From positions 62,001 to 126,000 of the forward strand of contig NZ_CAJYTI010000040.1 of NCBI RefSeq assembly GCF_913777625.1: 64,000 bases of DNA. The letters run 5' to 3'. Shown one piece after another: positions 45,344 through 53,960 of this stretch (position 1 is the stretch's first letter; each line of letters starts with the position of its first letter). The position numbers and the translations under genes were made by a program. This DNA comes from an uncultured Sphingomonas sp. (GTDB lineage: Bacteria; Pseudomonadota; Alphaproteobacteria; Sphingomonadales; Sphingomonadaceae). A model generated the notes under the pieces. It had not been told where the DNA came from. It made no database searches and saw only the letters and a list, made by a program, of their open reading frames with translations.

Positions 45344-46306
45344 ATGGCTCGCAAGAAGATCGCGCTGATCGGCTCCGGCATGATCGGTGGCACCCTCGCG
45401 CACCTCGCCGCAATCAAGGAACTGGGCGACATCGTCCTGTTCGACATTGCCGAGGGCACGCCGCAGGGCAAGGCGCTCGACCTCGCCCAGTCCGCGCCGG
45501 TCGAGGGCTTCGACGTCACCCTCAAGGGCGCGAACAGCTACGAGGATATTGCCGGCGCCGACGTCTGCATCGTCACCGCCGGCATCGCTCGCAAGCCGGG
45601 CATGAGCCGCGACGATCTTCTCAAGACCAACCTGGGCGTGATGAAGGCCGTGGGCGAAGGCATTGCCGCGCACGCGCCGGACGCGTTCGTGATCTGCATC
45701 ACCAACCCGCTCGACGCGATGGTATGGGCGCTCCGCGAGTTCTCGGGCCTGCCGCACCAGAAGGTCGTCGGCATGGCCGGCGTGCTCGATTCGGCACGCT
45801 TCCGCCATTTCCTCGCCGAGGAATTCAACGTCTCGGTCGAGGACGTCACCGCCTTCGTGCTCGGCGGGCACGGCGACACCATGGTCCCGGTGATCGAATA
45901 TTCGACCGTCGCCGGCATTCCGGTGCCCGATCTGATCAAGATGGGCTGGTCCACCCAGGAGCGCATCGACGCCATCGTCGCGCGCACCCGTTCGGGCGGC
46001 GGCGAAATCGTCGCGCTGCTCAAGACCGGCTCGGCCTATTATGCGCCCGCCACCAGCGCGATCGCGATGGCCGAGAGCTACCTCAAGGACAAGAAGCGCC
46101 TGCTGCCCTGCGCCGCGCACCTCACCGGCCAGTATGGCGTCGACGACCTGTACGTCGGCGTGCCGATCGTGATCGGCAAGGACGGCGTCGAGCGTATCGT
46201 CGAGATCGAACTGAACGCCACGGCGAAGCAGAATTTCGACGTCTCGGTCGACGCGGTCAAGGAACTGGTCGCGGCATGCAAGTCGATCGACTCCTCGCTC
46301 GCCTGA
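45344..46306 (+). CDS. mdh: Malate dehydrogenase
   Basis: A 320-residue LDH/MDH-superfamily enzyme oxidising malate to oxaloacetate with NAD in the TCA cycle. The Rossmann loop is IALIGSGMIGGTLAH, the substrate loop GIARKPGMSRDDLL, then ITNPLDAMVW and the active-site histidine in LGGHGDTMVPV. Length and sequence are of the alphaproteobacterial LDH-like MDH. The ATG at 45344 has AAGGAG five bases before it. It heads the TCA gene run. Confidence 0.97.
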   Translation: MARKKIALIGSGMIGGTLAHLAAIKELGDIVLFDIAEGTPQGKALDLAQSAPVEGFDVTLKGANSYEDIAGADVCIVTAGIARKPGMSRDDLLKTNLGVMKAVGEGIAAHAPDAFVICITNPLDAMVWALREFSGLPHQKVVGMAGVLDSARFRHFLAEEFNVSVEDVTAFVLGGHGDTMVPVIEYSTVAGIPVPDLIKMGWSTQERIDAIVARTRSGGGEIVALLKTGSAYYAPATSAIAMAESYLKDKKRLLPCAAHLTGQYGVDDLYVGVPIVIGKDGVERIVEIELNATAKQNFDVSVDAVKELVAACKSIDSSLA

Positions 46307-46872
46307 TCCTGCCCGCGCTCGTGGCGGTGCCGGGCGTCGCTTCCGCACAGGAAGCGGTCGCCACGGCCCCCACGGAGCCGGTGGAGCTGTTCCGTGCCGT
46401 GTGCATGGGCGGTGCCGCGCGGCTTACGCGCGGCATGGCCGAGCCCGCGACCTATGCGACGCTGCCGCTTCCCGCGCAGCGCGCCATCGGCGAGAGCGCC
46501 GCGGCCACTGCCGCCGATGCGCTGAAGGCCCCCGTCCCCGCTGCGGCGACGGTGCCGAACACCATCTACCGCATCGCCGGCGGCAACACCTATCTGTTCG
46601 TACCCAAGGCCGGCACGTCCACCGGCCAGATCGCCGAGTCCTGCATGGTCCTGTGGATCGCCAGCGGCGACGACTATCTCGCGGCCCGCAAGATCGTGCT
46701 GCCGAATGAGGAAAGGGTGCCGCTGTATGTGCGCCCCGAATCCAAGCCCGATCGCGCGACCTTCGTAAACGCTTCGTTCGGCACGACGCAGTACACGCTG
46801 ACCACCTTTGGCGGCTGGATTGCGCTTCGTTCCTATACCCCTCCTCCCAGCGACCCGGAAAAGGCGAACTGA
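46276..46872 (+). CDS. Exported hypothetical protein between mdh and sucD
   Basis: A 198-residue protein with a signal peptide (LLARLILPALVAVPGVASAQ), one early cysteine (FRAVCMGGAARL) and another in AESCMVLWIAS. The body has NTIYRIAGGNTYLFVPKAG and a closing GGWIALRSYTPPPSDPEK. I do not recognise the family. Its start lies 31 bp inside the end of mdh in another frame, and sucD begins immediately after its stop, so it is cotranscribed with TCA genes although it appears periplasmic. Confidence 0.78.
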   Translation: MQVDRLLARLILPALVAVPGVASAQEAVATAPTEPVELFRAVCMGGAARLTRGMAEPATYATLPLPAQRAIGESAAATAADALKAPVPAAATVPNTIYRIAGGNTYLFVPKAGTSTGQIAESCMVLWIASGDDYLAARKIVLPNEERVPLYVRPESKPDRATFVNASFGTTQYTLTTFGGWIALRSYTPPPSDPEKAN

Positions 46873-47757
46873 ATGAGCATCCTCGTCGACAAGAACACCA
46901 AGGTCATCGTCCAGGGGATGACCGGTGCCACCGGCACGTTCCACACCGAGCAGGCGCTTGCCTATGGCACGCAGATGGTCGGCGGCGTTACCCCCGGCAA
47001 GGGCGGCAGCACGCATATCGGCCTGCCCGTGTTCAACACGGTGGCGGAAGCCAAGTCCAAGACCGGCGCCGACGCCAGCGTGATCTACGTGCCGCCCCCC
47101 TTCGCGGCCGATTCGATCCTCGAGGCGATCGACGCCGAGATCCCGCTGATCGTCGCGATCACCGAAGGCATTCCGGTGCTCGACATGGTGAAGGTGAAGC
47201 GCGCGCTTTCGGGCTCCAAGTCGCGCCTGATCGGCCCGAACTGCCCGGGCGTGCTGACGCCGGGCGAGTGCAAGATCGGCATCATGCCGGGCTCGATCTT
47301 CTCCAAGGGCTCGGTGGGCGTCGTGTCGCGCTCGGGCACCCTCACCTATGAGGCGGTGTTCCAGACCACCAATGCGGGCCTCGGCCAGACCACGGCCGTC
47401 GGCATCGGCGGTGACCCGGTCAACGGCACCAACTTCATCGACGTGCTCGAGCTGTTCCTCGCCGACGACGCCACCCAGTCGATCATCATGATCGGTGAGA
47501 TCGGCGGCTCGGCGGAAGAAGAAGCGGCCCAGTTCCTGATCGACGAGGCCAAGCGTGGCCGCAAGAAGCCGATGGCCGGCTTCATCGCGGGCCGCACCGC
47601 CCCTCCGGGCCGCCGCATGGGCCATGCCGGTGCGATCGTCTCGGGCGGCCAGGGCGGCGCCGAGGACAAGATCGCGGCGATGGAAGCCGCCGGCATCCGC
47701 GTCTCCCCCAGCCCCTCGCTGCTCGGCGAGACGCTGCTGGAAGCGCTGAAGGGCTAA
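46873..47757 (+). CDS. sucD: Succinyl-CoA ligase alpha subunit
   Basis: A 294-residue subunit binding CoA and the active-site phosphohistidine, forming succinate and ATP/GTP from succinyl-CoA. Motifs: VIVQGMTGATGTFHTEQALAYG, PNCPGVLTPGECKIGIMPG, and the histidine loop PPGRRMGHAGAIVSGG. It begins directly after the preceding stop. The partner beta subunit gene sucC is not adjacent or anywhere in the window. Confidence 0.97.
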   Translation: MSILVDKNTKVIVQGMTGATGTFHTEQALAYGTQMVGGVTPGKGGSTHIGLPVFNTVAEAKSKTGADASVIYVPPPFAADSILEAIDAEIPLIVAITEGIPVLDMVKVKRALSGSKSRLIGPNCPGVLTPGECKIGIMPGSIFSKGSVGVVSRSGTLTYEAVFQTTNAGLGQTTAVGIGGDPVNGTNFIDVLELFLADDATQSIIMIGEIGGSAEEEAAQFLIDEAKRGRKKPMAGFIAGRTAPPGRRMGHAGAIVSGGQGGAEDKIAAMEAAGIRVSPSPSLLGETLLEALKG

Positions 47758-47768
47758 ACTGCAACGGT

Positions 47769-47800
47769 AGCGCTCCTATATAGGTGGGAGTGGGAGCGCT
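47769..47800. promoter_or_regulatory. Inverted repeat in the sucD-sucA spacer
   Basis: AGCGCTCC and its exact complement GGAGCGCT (47769-47776, 47793-47800) enclose CTATATAGG. It lies 16 bp upstream of the sucA start. It could be a hairpin in the mRNA or an operator overlapping an internal promoter (TATATA). Confidence 0.4.
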
Positions 47801-47815
47801 AACACGAACGGAAGC

Positions 47816-50752
47816 ATGATCATGGGCTATGAAGGCCTCGACTTCGACGACATCGCCGGCGGCGTGAGCCCCGGCTTCGTCGAGACCCTGTACCGGCGCT
47901 ACAAGAGCGATCCGGCCTCCGTCGAACCGAGCTGGCGTGCCTGGTTCGAGGGTCTCGAATCCACGGCCTCTGGCCCCAGCTGGCAGCGCGCCAACTGGCC
48001 GCTGAGCGAAACCGACGCGCTGACGGCCGGGCTCGATCCCACCCAGATGGAGCCCGCGCCGAAGCCCGCCAAGGGCGGGGCGCCGGCCAAGCCGGCCGCC
48101 CCCGCCGCCTCGACGGCGGACGTGACCAAGGCCGCGGAAGATTCGATCCGCGCGATGATGCTGATCCGCACCTACCGGGTGCGTGGCCATCTCGCCGCCA
48201 ATCTCGATCCGCTGGGCCTCGCCCGCCAGAACCTGCCCGCCGACCTGACGCCGGAATATCACGGCTTCTCGGGCGCCGATCTCGACCGCCCGATCTATCT
48301 CGGCGGCGCGCTCGGCCTGCAGCACGGCACGGTGCGCGAGATCGTCGCGATCCTCCAAGCCAATTACTGCGGCAATGTCGGCCTCGAATACATGCACATC
48401 GCGGACGTCGAGGAGCGCCGCTTCCTCCAGGACCGGATGGAAGGCAAGGACAAGGCGATCACCTTCACGCCGGACGGCAAGAAGGCGATCCTGTCCAAGG
48501 TCATCGAAGCCGAGCAGTGGGAAAAATTCCTCGGCAAGAAATATGTCGGCACCAAGCGGTTCGGCCTCGACGGCGGCGAATCGATGATCCCGGCGATGGA
48601 AGCGATCATCAAATATGGCGGCCAGCAGGGCGTCCGCGAGATCGTGTACGGCATGGCCCATCGCGGCCGCCTGAACATGCTCGCCAACGTCATGGAAAAG
48701 CCGTTCCGGGTGATCTTCCACGAATTCGGCGGCGGTTCGGCCAATCCGGACGACGTCGCCGGTTCGGGTGACGTGAAGTATCACCTCGGCACCTCCACCG
48801 ATCGCCAGTTCGACGGCATCAGTGTCCATATGTCGCTGGTCGCCAACCCGTCGCACCTCGAGGCGGCCGACCCGGTCGTGCTCGGCAAGGCACGCGCGCT
48901 GCAGACGATCCGCGGCGACCTGGAAAAGCACGAGCAGGTGCTGCCGGTGCTGATCCACGGTGACGCGGCCTTTGCCGGCCAGGGTATCGTTTGGGAGACG
49001 CTCGGCTTCTCCGGCATCCGCGGCTACAATACCGGCGGCTGTATCCACTTCGTCATCAACAACCAGGTCGGCTTCACGACGAGCCCGCAGTTCGCGCGCT
49101 CCTCGCCCTATCCGTCGGACGTCGCCAAGGGCGTCCAAGCGCCGATCCTGCACGTCAACGGCGACGATCCCGAAGCCGTGACCTTCGCCTGCAAGGTGGC
49201 GATCGAGTTCCGCCAGGAATTCCACCGCGACATCGTGATCGACATGTGGTGCTATCGCCGCTTCGGCCACAATGAAGGCGACGAGCCCGGCTTCACCCAG
49301 CCGCTGATGTACCAGAAGATCCGCCAGCACCCCGGTGTGAGCAGCATCTATGGCCAGAAGCTGATCGCCGAGGGCGTGGTCGACCAGCGCTTCATCGACG
49401 AGAAGACCAACCAGTTCACCACGCTGCTCGAAGGCGAATTCGAGGCGGGCAAGACCTATCTGCCGAACAAGGCGGACTGGTTCGCCGGCCGCTGGTCGGG
49501 CCTGGGCGCGCCGTCGGACGGCGAGGCCTCGCGCCGCAATGTCGAGACCGGCATCGAGAAGAAGCTGTTCGACAGCCTCGGCCGAACGCTGACCACGGTT
49601 CCCGAGGGGCACGAGATCCACAAGACGCTCGGTCGCGTGCTCGATGCCAAGCGCGAGATGTTCAAGTCGGGCACCAATTTCGACTGGGCGACCGGCGAGG
49701 CGCTGGCGTTCGGCTCGCTGCTCTCGGAAGGCTATACCGTCCGCCTGTCCGGCCAGGATTCGGGCCGCGGCACCTTCTCGCAGCGCCACGCCGTCTGGGT
49801 CGACCAGAAGACCGAGGCCAAGTACGTGCCGCTCACCACGGTGCCGCATGGCAGCTTCGAGGTGCTCGACTCGCCGCTCAGCGAATATGGCGTGCTCGGC
49901 TTCGAGTACGGCTATGCGCTGGCGGATCCGAAGGCGCTGGTGATGTGGGAAGCGCAGTTCGGCGACTTCGTGAACGGCGCGCAGATCATGATCGACCAGT
50001 TCATCGCGTCGGGCGAGTCCAAGTGGCTCCGCGCCAACGGCCTGGTGATGCTGCTGCCGCACGGCTATGAAGGCCAGGGCCCCGAGCACAGCTCGGCGCG
50101 TCCGGAGCGCTTCCTCCAGCTCTGCGCACAGGACAACATGCAGGTGGTGAACATCACCACGCCGGCGAACTATTTCCACCTGCTCCGCCGGCAGATGCAC
50201 CGCAACTTCCGCAAGCCACTGATCCAGTTCACGCCCAAGTCGCTGCTCCGCCACAAGCTGGCGGTTTCCAGCGCCGAGGAGTTCCTGGGCGACAGCCACT
50301 TCAAGCGGATCCTGTCGGACCCCAAGGCGCCGGCGGATACCGAGGTGAAGCGCCTCGTGCTCTGCACCGGCAAGGTCGCCTATGACCTGCTGGAAGCGCG
50401 CGACGCGGCCGGCGACCAGAATACCGCGATCGTCCGGATCGAGCAGCTCTACCCGTTCCCGGGCGAGCCGCTGACCGCGCGGCTGAAGCGCATGACCAAC
50501 CTCGAAGAGGTGGTGTGGGCGCAGGAAGAGCCGAAGAACAACGGCTATTGGTTCTTCGTCGAGCCGCTGATCGAGCAGTGCCTGATCGATGCCGGCGTCA
50601 AGCCGCAGCGTCCGCGCTATGCCGGTCGCTCGGCGGCGGCATCGCCCGCCACCGGCCTGATGAAGCGCCACACCGCAGAGCAGGGCGCGCTCGTTGCCGA
50701 CGCGCTCGGCCATAATGTCCGCGAAGAAATCCGCCGCACCCGGAAAGGTTGA
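47816..50752 (+). CDS. sucA: 2-oxoglutarate dehydrogenase E1 component
   Basis: The 978-residue thiamine-diphosphate subunit that decarboxylates 2-oxoglutarate and succinylates the E2 lipoyl arm. Parts in order: FVETLYRRYKSDPASVEPSW binding region, an Ala/Pro/Lys linker, IRTYRVRGHLAANLDPLG, the ThDP/Mg site YGMAHRGRLNMLANVMEKP and FVINNQVGFTTSPQ, then the pyrimidine domain (DSGRGTFSQRHAVWVDQ) and LLPHGYEGQGPEHSSARPER. Two ATGs (47816, 47822) are possible starts. Confidence 0.97.
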   Translation: MIMGYEGLDFDDIAGGVSPGFVETLYRRYKSDPASVEPSWRAWFEGLESTASGPSWQRANWPLSETDALTAGLDPTQMEPAPKPAKGGAPAKPAAPAASTADVTKAAEDSIRAMMLIRTYRVRGHLAANLDPLGLARQNLPADLTPEYHGFSGADLDRPIYLGGALGLQHGTVREIVAILQANYCGNVGLEYMHIADVEERRFLQDRMEGKDKAITFTPDGKKAILSKVIEAEQWEKFLGKKYVGTKRFGLDGGESMIPAMEAIIKYGGQQGVREIVYGMAHRGRLNMLANVMEKPFRVIFHEFGGGSANPDDVAGSGDVKYHLGTSTDRQFDGISVHMSLVANPSHLEAADPVVLGKARALQTIRGDLEKHEQVLPVLIHGDAAFAGQGIVWETLGFSGIRGYNTGGCIHFVINNQVGFTTSPQFARSSPYPSDVAKGVQAPILHVNGDDPEAVTFACKVAIEFRQEFHRDIVIDMWCYRRFGHNEGDEPGFTQPLMYQKIRQHPGVSSIYGQKLIAEGVVDQRFIDEKTNQFTTLLEGEFEAGKTYLPNKADWFAGRWSGLGAPSDGEASRRNVETGIEKKLFDSLGRTLTTVPEGHEIHKTLGRVLDAKREMFKSGTNFDWATGEALAFGSLLSEGYTVRLSGQDSGRGTFSQRHAVWVDQKTEAKYVPLTTVPHGSFEVLDSPLSEYGVLGFEYGYALADPKALVMWEAQFGDFVNGAQIMIDQFIASGESKWLRANGLVMLLPHGYEGQGPEHSSARPERFLQLCAQDNMQVVNITTPANYFHLLRRQMHRNFRKPLIQFTPKSLLRHKLAVSSAEEFLGDSHFKRILSDPKAPADTEVKRLVLCTGKVAYDLLEARDAAGDQNTAIVRIEQLYPFPGEPLTARLKRMTNLEEVVWAQEEPKNNGYWFFVEPLIEQCLIDAGVKPQRPRYAGRSAAASPATGLMKRHTAEQGALVADALGHNVREEIRRTRKG

Positions 50753-50754
50753 GA

Positions 50755-51972
50755 ATGGCCACCGAAGTCAAAGTCCCTGTACTGGGCGAATCGATCACCG
50801 AAGCCACCGTCGGTGAATGGCTGAAGAATCCGGGCGATCCCGTCCGCGTCGACGAGCCGATCGCCAGCCTCGAGACCGATAAGGTCTCGGTCGAAGTCCC
50901 CTCGCCGGTCGCCGGCGTGATGGGCGAGCAGATCGTCAAGGTCGGCGATACCGTCGAAGTGGGTGCGGTGATCGCGATCATCGCGGGTGAGGGTGCGGCC
51001 ACCGCGCCGGCTGCTGCCCCCGCCGCTGCGGCTCCGGCCGCTGCTCCGGCACCCGCTGCTGCCCCGGCGCCTGCGGCCGATGCCGCTGCGCTCTCGCCGT
51101 CGGTGCGCCGTGCGGTGCTCGAAACGGGTGTCGATCCCTCGACGGTGCAGGGCACCGGCAAGGACGGCCGCCTGACCAAGGACGACGTGATCGCCGCCGC
51201 CAGCAGCAAGCCCGCCGCGCCGGCGCCGGCTGCCGCTCCGGCGCCGGCCGCTGCTCCCGCTTCGACCGGCGGTCGCAAGGAAGAGCGCGTGCGGATGACC
51301 CGCCTGCGCCAGACCGTCGCCAAGCGCCTCAAGGAAGCGCAGAACACCGCCGCCATGCTCACCACGTTCAACGACGTGGACATGACCGCGGTGATCGAGG
51401 CGCGCGCCAAGTACAAGGACCTGTTCGAGAAGAAGCACGGCGTCCGCCTCGGCTTCATGGGCTTCTTCGTGAAGGCCGCGTGCATGGCGCTGAAGGACCT
51501 CCCCGGCGTCAACGGCTCGATCGAAGGCGACGAGATCGTCTATCACGATTATTGCGACATCTCGGTCGCGGTCTCGGCCCCGCAGGGTCTGGTCGTGCCG
51601 GTGATCCGCGATGCGCAGGACCTGTCGGTCGCCGGCATCGAGCGCACGATCGGCGATTTCGGCAAGCGCGCCAAGGACGGCACGCTCAAGATGGACGAGA
51701 TGAAGGGCGGTACCTTCACCATCTCCAACGGCGGCGTGTTCGGCTCGCTGATGTCGACCCCGATCATCAACCCGCCGCAGTCGGCCGTGCTCGGCCTGCA
51801 CCGCATCGAGGACCGCCCGGTCGTCCGTAACGGCCAAGTCGTCGTCCGCCCGATGATGTATCTGGCGCTCAGCTACGATCACCGTCTGATCGACGGCCGC
51901 GAGGCGGTGACCTTCCTCGTCGCGATCAAGAACGCGATCGAGGATCCGACCCGTCTGCTGATCGACCTCTGA
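50755..51972 (+). CDS. sucB: 2-oxoglutarate dehydrogenase E2 (dihydrolipoyl succinyltransferase)
   Basis: A 405-residue E2 core. An N-terminal lipoyl domain has Lys43 in ETDKVSVEVPSPVAG. Then comes an Ala/Pro linker, an E3-binding domain (SPSVRRAVLETGVDPSTVQGTGKDGRLTKDDVI), a second Ala/Pro linker and the catalytic domain, with His376 and Asp380 in the DHRLIDGREAV active-site motif. It starts 2 bp after sucA. The following gene, lpdA (E3), is separated by a GIY-YIG gene and two repeat copies. Confidence 0.97.
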   Translation: MATEVKVPVLGESITEATVGEWLKNPGDPVRVDEPIASLETDKVSVEVPSPVAGVMGEQIVKVGDTVEVGAVIAIIAGEGAATAPAAAPAAAAPAAAPAPAAAPAPAADAAALSPSVRRAVLETGVDPSTVQGTGKDGRLTKDDVIAAASSKPAAPAPAAAPAPAAAPASTGGRKEERVRMTRLRQTVAKRLKEAQNTAAMLTTFNDVDMTAVIEARAKYKDLFEKKHGVRLGFMGFFVKAACMALKDLPGVNGSIEGDEIVYHDYCDISVAVSAPQGLVVPVIRDAQDLSVAGIERTIGDFGKRAKDGTLKMDEMKGGTFTISNGGVFGSLMSTPIINPPQSAVLGLHRIEDRPVVRNGQVVVRPMMYLALSYDHRLIDGREAVTFLVAIKNAIEDPTRLLIDL

Positions 51973-51980
51973 TTTTCCTT

Positions 51981-52058
51981 GTGCCCCCGCGAAAGCGGGG
52001 GCCCAGGGTAGGAAAGTACATCGCGTGTGGCCCTGGGCTCCTGCTTCCGCAGGAGCAC
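51981..52058. repeat. Palindromic repeat, family IV, left of the GIY-YIG gene
   Basis: Hairpins GCCCCCGC-GAAA-GCGGGGGC and CTCCTGC-TTCC-GCAGGAG joined by pairing arms CCCAGGG and CCCTGGG. It is bounded by GTGC and GCAC. The second half recurs at 52408. Confidence 0.9.
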
Positions 52059-52092
52059 GGAACCGAGGAGAAGCCCGACGAAATCCGGCTGC

Positions 52093-52368
52093 GTGTACAT
52101 CATGGCGAACAAGCGCAACGGCACGATCTATGTCGGATCGACCAGCGACTTGCCCGGCCGGGCGTATCAGCATCGCAGCGGAATGATCGAAGGCTTCACC
52201 AAGGACAAAGGCTGCACGCGCCTCGTCTGGTACGAGGCACATGAGGATCTGGACGGGGCGCGGCTTCGCGAACGCCAGATGAAGAAATGGAAGCGGGCGT
52301 GGAAGATCGAGCTGATCGAACGCGACAACCCGCAGTGGAAGGATTTGTACGGGACGCTCTTCGGCTGA
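52093..52368 (+). CDS. Small GIY-YIG domain nuclease
   Basis: A 91-residue single-domain protein of the URI/GIY-YIG superfamily. The two hallmark tripeptide segments are YIM (from a GTG start reading VYIMANKRNGT) and YVG in TIYVGSTSDLPGRAYQHRSG, with the conserved arginine/histidine. The glutamate segment is LRERQMKKWKRAWKIELIE. The frame is open through the left repeat to an ATG at 52027; starting at the ATG at 52102 would lose the first catalytic tripeptide, so GTG 52093 is preferred. It is flanked by family-IV repeats and sits inside the odh operon. Confidence 0.82.
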   Translation: MYIMANKRNGTIYVGSTSDLPGRAYQHRSGMIEGFTKDKGCTRLVWYEAHEDLDGARLRERQMKKWKRAWKIELIERDNPQWKDLYGTLFG

Positions 52369-52407
52369 GCCGCGCGATGGCGCCGGATCGAAGAACGTCC
52401 CTCGCAA

Positions 52408-52435
52408 CCCTGGGCTCCTGCGTTCGCAGGAGCAC
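52408..52435. repeat. Palindromic repeat, family IV half copy, right of the GIY-YIG gene
   Basis: CCCTGGGCTCCTGC and GCAGGAGCAC with three central differences from the left copy at 52031-52058. Only the second hairpin and inner arm are present, giving a direct repeat either side of the GIY-YIG gene. Confidence 0.85.
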
Positions 52436-52473
52436 GGCAAGGCGCCTGACGCGGCGCACGCATGGAGCGGAAA

Positions 52474-53868
52474 ATGGCTGAATATGATTTCGACGTCCTG
52501 ATCATCGGTTCCGGCCCCGGCGGCTATGTCGCGGCGATCCGCGCGGCGCAGCTGGGCCTCAAGACCGGCTGCGTCGAAGCCCGTGAGACGCTGGGCGGCA
52601 CCTGCCTCAACGTCGGCTGCATCCCCTCCAAGGCGCTCCTCAACGCCTCCGAGCTGTTCTACGAAGCCGCTTCGGGCGCGCTGGCCAAGCACGGCGTCAA
52701 GCTCGGCTCGGTCGAGCTCGACCTGCCGACGATGATGGCCGACAAGGACAAGGCCGTGAAGGGCCTGACCGGCGGCATCGAATTCCTCTTCAAGAAGAAC
52801 AAGGTCGAGTGGGTGAAGGGCCTCGGCACCTTCATCGACGCGCACACCGTGCAGGTGGGCGAACGCACCGTCACCGCCAAGAACATCGTGATCGCCACCG
52901 GCTCGTCGGTCACCCCGCTGCCGGGCGTGACGGTCGACCAGAAGGTCGTCGTCGACTCCACCGGCGCGATCGCTCTGGAGAAGGTGCCGGCGAACATGGT
53001 CGTGATCGGCGGCGGCGTGATCGGGCTCGAGCTCGGCTCGGTCTGGCAGCGCCTCGGCGCCAAGGTGACCGTGGTCGAGTATCTCGACCAGCTGCTGCCG
53101 GGCATGGACGGTGAAGTCCGCAAGGAAGCCGCCAAGATCTTCAAGAAGCAGGGCATGGAGATCAAGCTCTCCACCAAGGTGACCGGCGTTGCGGTGAGCG
53201 GCGACAAGGCGACCGTCACCGTCGAGCCCGCCGCCGGCGGCACGCCTGAGACGCTCGAAGCCGATGTCGTGCTCGTCGCGATCGGCCGTCGCCCGAACAC
53301 GGAAGGCCTCGGCCTCGACAAGATCGGCCTCGCCACCAACCAGCGCGGCCAGATCGAGACCGACCACAGCTTCCGCACCGCCGTCGACGGCGTGTGGGCG
53401 ATCGGCGACGTGATCCCCGGCCCGATGCTCGCGCACAAGGCCGAGGACGAAGGCATCGCGGTCGCCGAGAACATCGCCGGCCTGACCGGCATCGTGAACC
53501 ACGCGGTGATCCCGAGCGTCGTCTACACCCATCCCGAAATCGCCGGCGTCGGCCTCACCGAGGAGCAGGCGCGCGAAAAGGGCGAGGTGAAGGTCGGCAA
53601 GTTCCCGATGGCGGGCAACAGCCGCGCCAAGGCGATCGACGACACCACCGGCTGGGTGAAGGTGATCGCCGACGCCAAGACCGATCGCGTGCTCGGCGCC
53701 TGGATCATCACCGCGCCGGCCGGCACGATGATCGCCCAGGTCGCCCAAGCGATGGAATTCGGCGCGACGTCGGAAGACATCGCCTATACCTGCCACGCCC
53801 ACCCGACGCATAGCGAAGCGATCAAGGAAGCGGCGATGGGCGTGCTCGGCAAGCCGATCCACATCTGA
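52474..53868 (+). CDS. lpdA: Dihydrolipoyl dehydrogenase (E3)
   Basis: A 464-residue FAD/NAD flavoprotein that reoxidises the dihydrolipoyl arm of E2. The FAD fold begins FDVLIIGSGPGGYVAAIRAAQ; the redox disulfide is Cys44/Cys49 in GGTCLNVGCIPSK. The NAD fold is MVVIGGGVIGLELGSVWQRLG, and the active-site base region is TCHAHPTHSEAIKEA. The ATG at 52474 follows a GGAG site. It is the last gene of the TCA run before a terminator. Confidence 0.97.
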   Translation: MAEYDFDVLIIGSGPGGYVAAIRAAQLGLKTGCVEARETLGGTCLNVGCIPSKALLNASELFYEAASGALAKHGVKLGSVELDLPTMMADKDKAVKGLTGGIEFLFKKNKVEWVKGLGTFIDAHTVQVGERTVTAKNIVIATGSSVTPLPGVTVDQKVVVDSTGAIALEKVPANMVVIGGGVIGLELGSVWQRLGAKVTVVEYLDQLLPGMDGEVRKEAAKIFKKQGMEIKLSTKVTGVAVSGDKATVTVEPAAGGTPETLEADVVLVAIGRRPNTEGLGLDKIGLATNQRGQIETDHSFRTAVDGVWAIGDVIPGPMLAHKAEDEGIAVAENIAGLTGIVNHAVIPSVVYTHPEIAGVGLTEEQAREKGEVKVGKFPMAGNSRAKAIDDTTGWVKVIADAKTDRVLGAWIITAPAGTMIAQVAQAMEFGATSEDIAYTCHAHPTHSEAIKEAAMGVLGKPIHI

Positions 53869-53895
53869 TCCGACGCACGCTCGGACCAACGCAAG

Positions 53896-53922
53896 CGCCG
53901 CCGGCATCCCCGGCGGCGTTTT
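53896..53922 (+). terminator. Rho-independent terminator after lpdA
   Basis: A perfect 9-bp stem CGCCGCCGG / CCGGCGGCG with a CATCC loop followed by four T residues, 28 bp past the lpdA stop. Confidence 0.88.
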
Positions 53923-53960
53923 GCTGTTCGGGACCCGAGAACCGCGCTAACGGCGCTTCC

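Noticed and set aside
47582..53907. Two open frames of over 1000 codons opposite sucA, sucB and lpdA
   Set aside because: They mirror well-established genes and have low-complexity His/Arg/Glu composition; treated as shadows.
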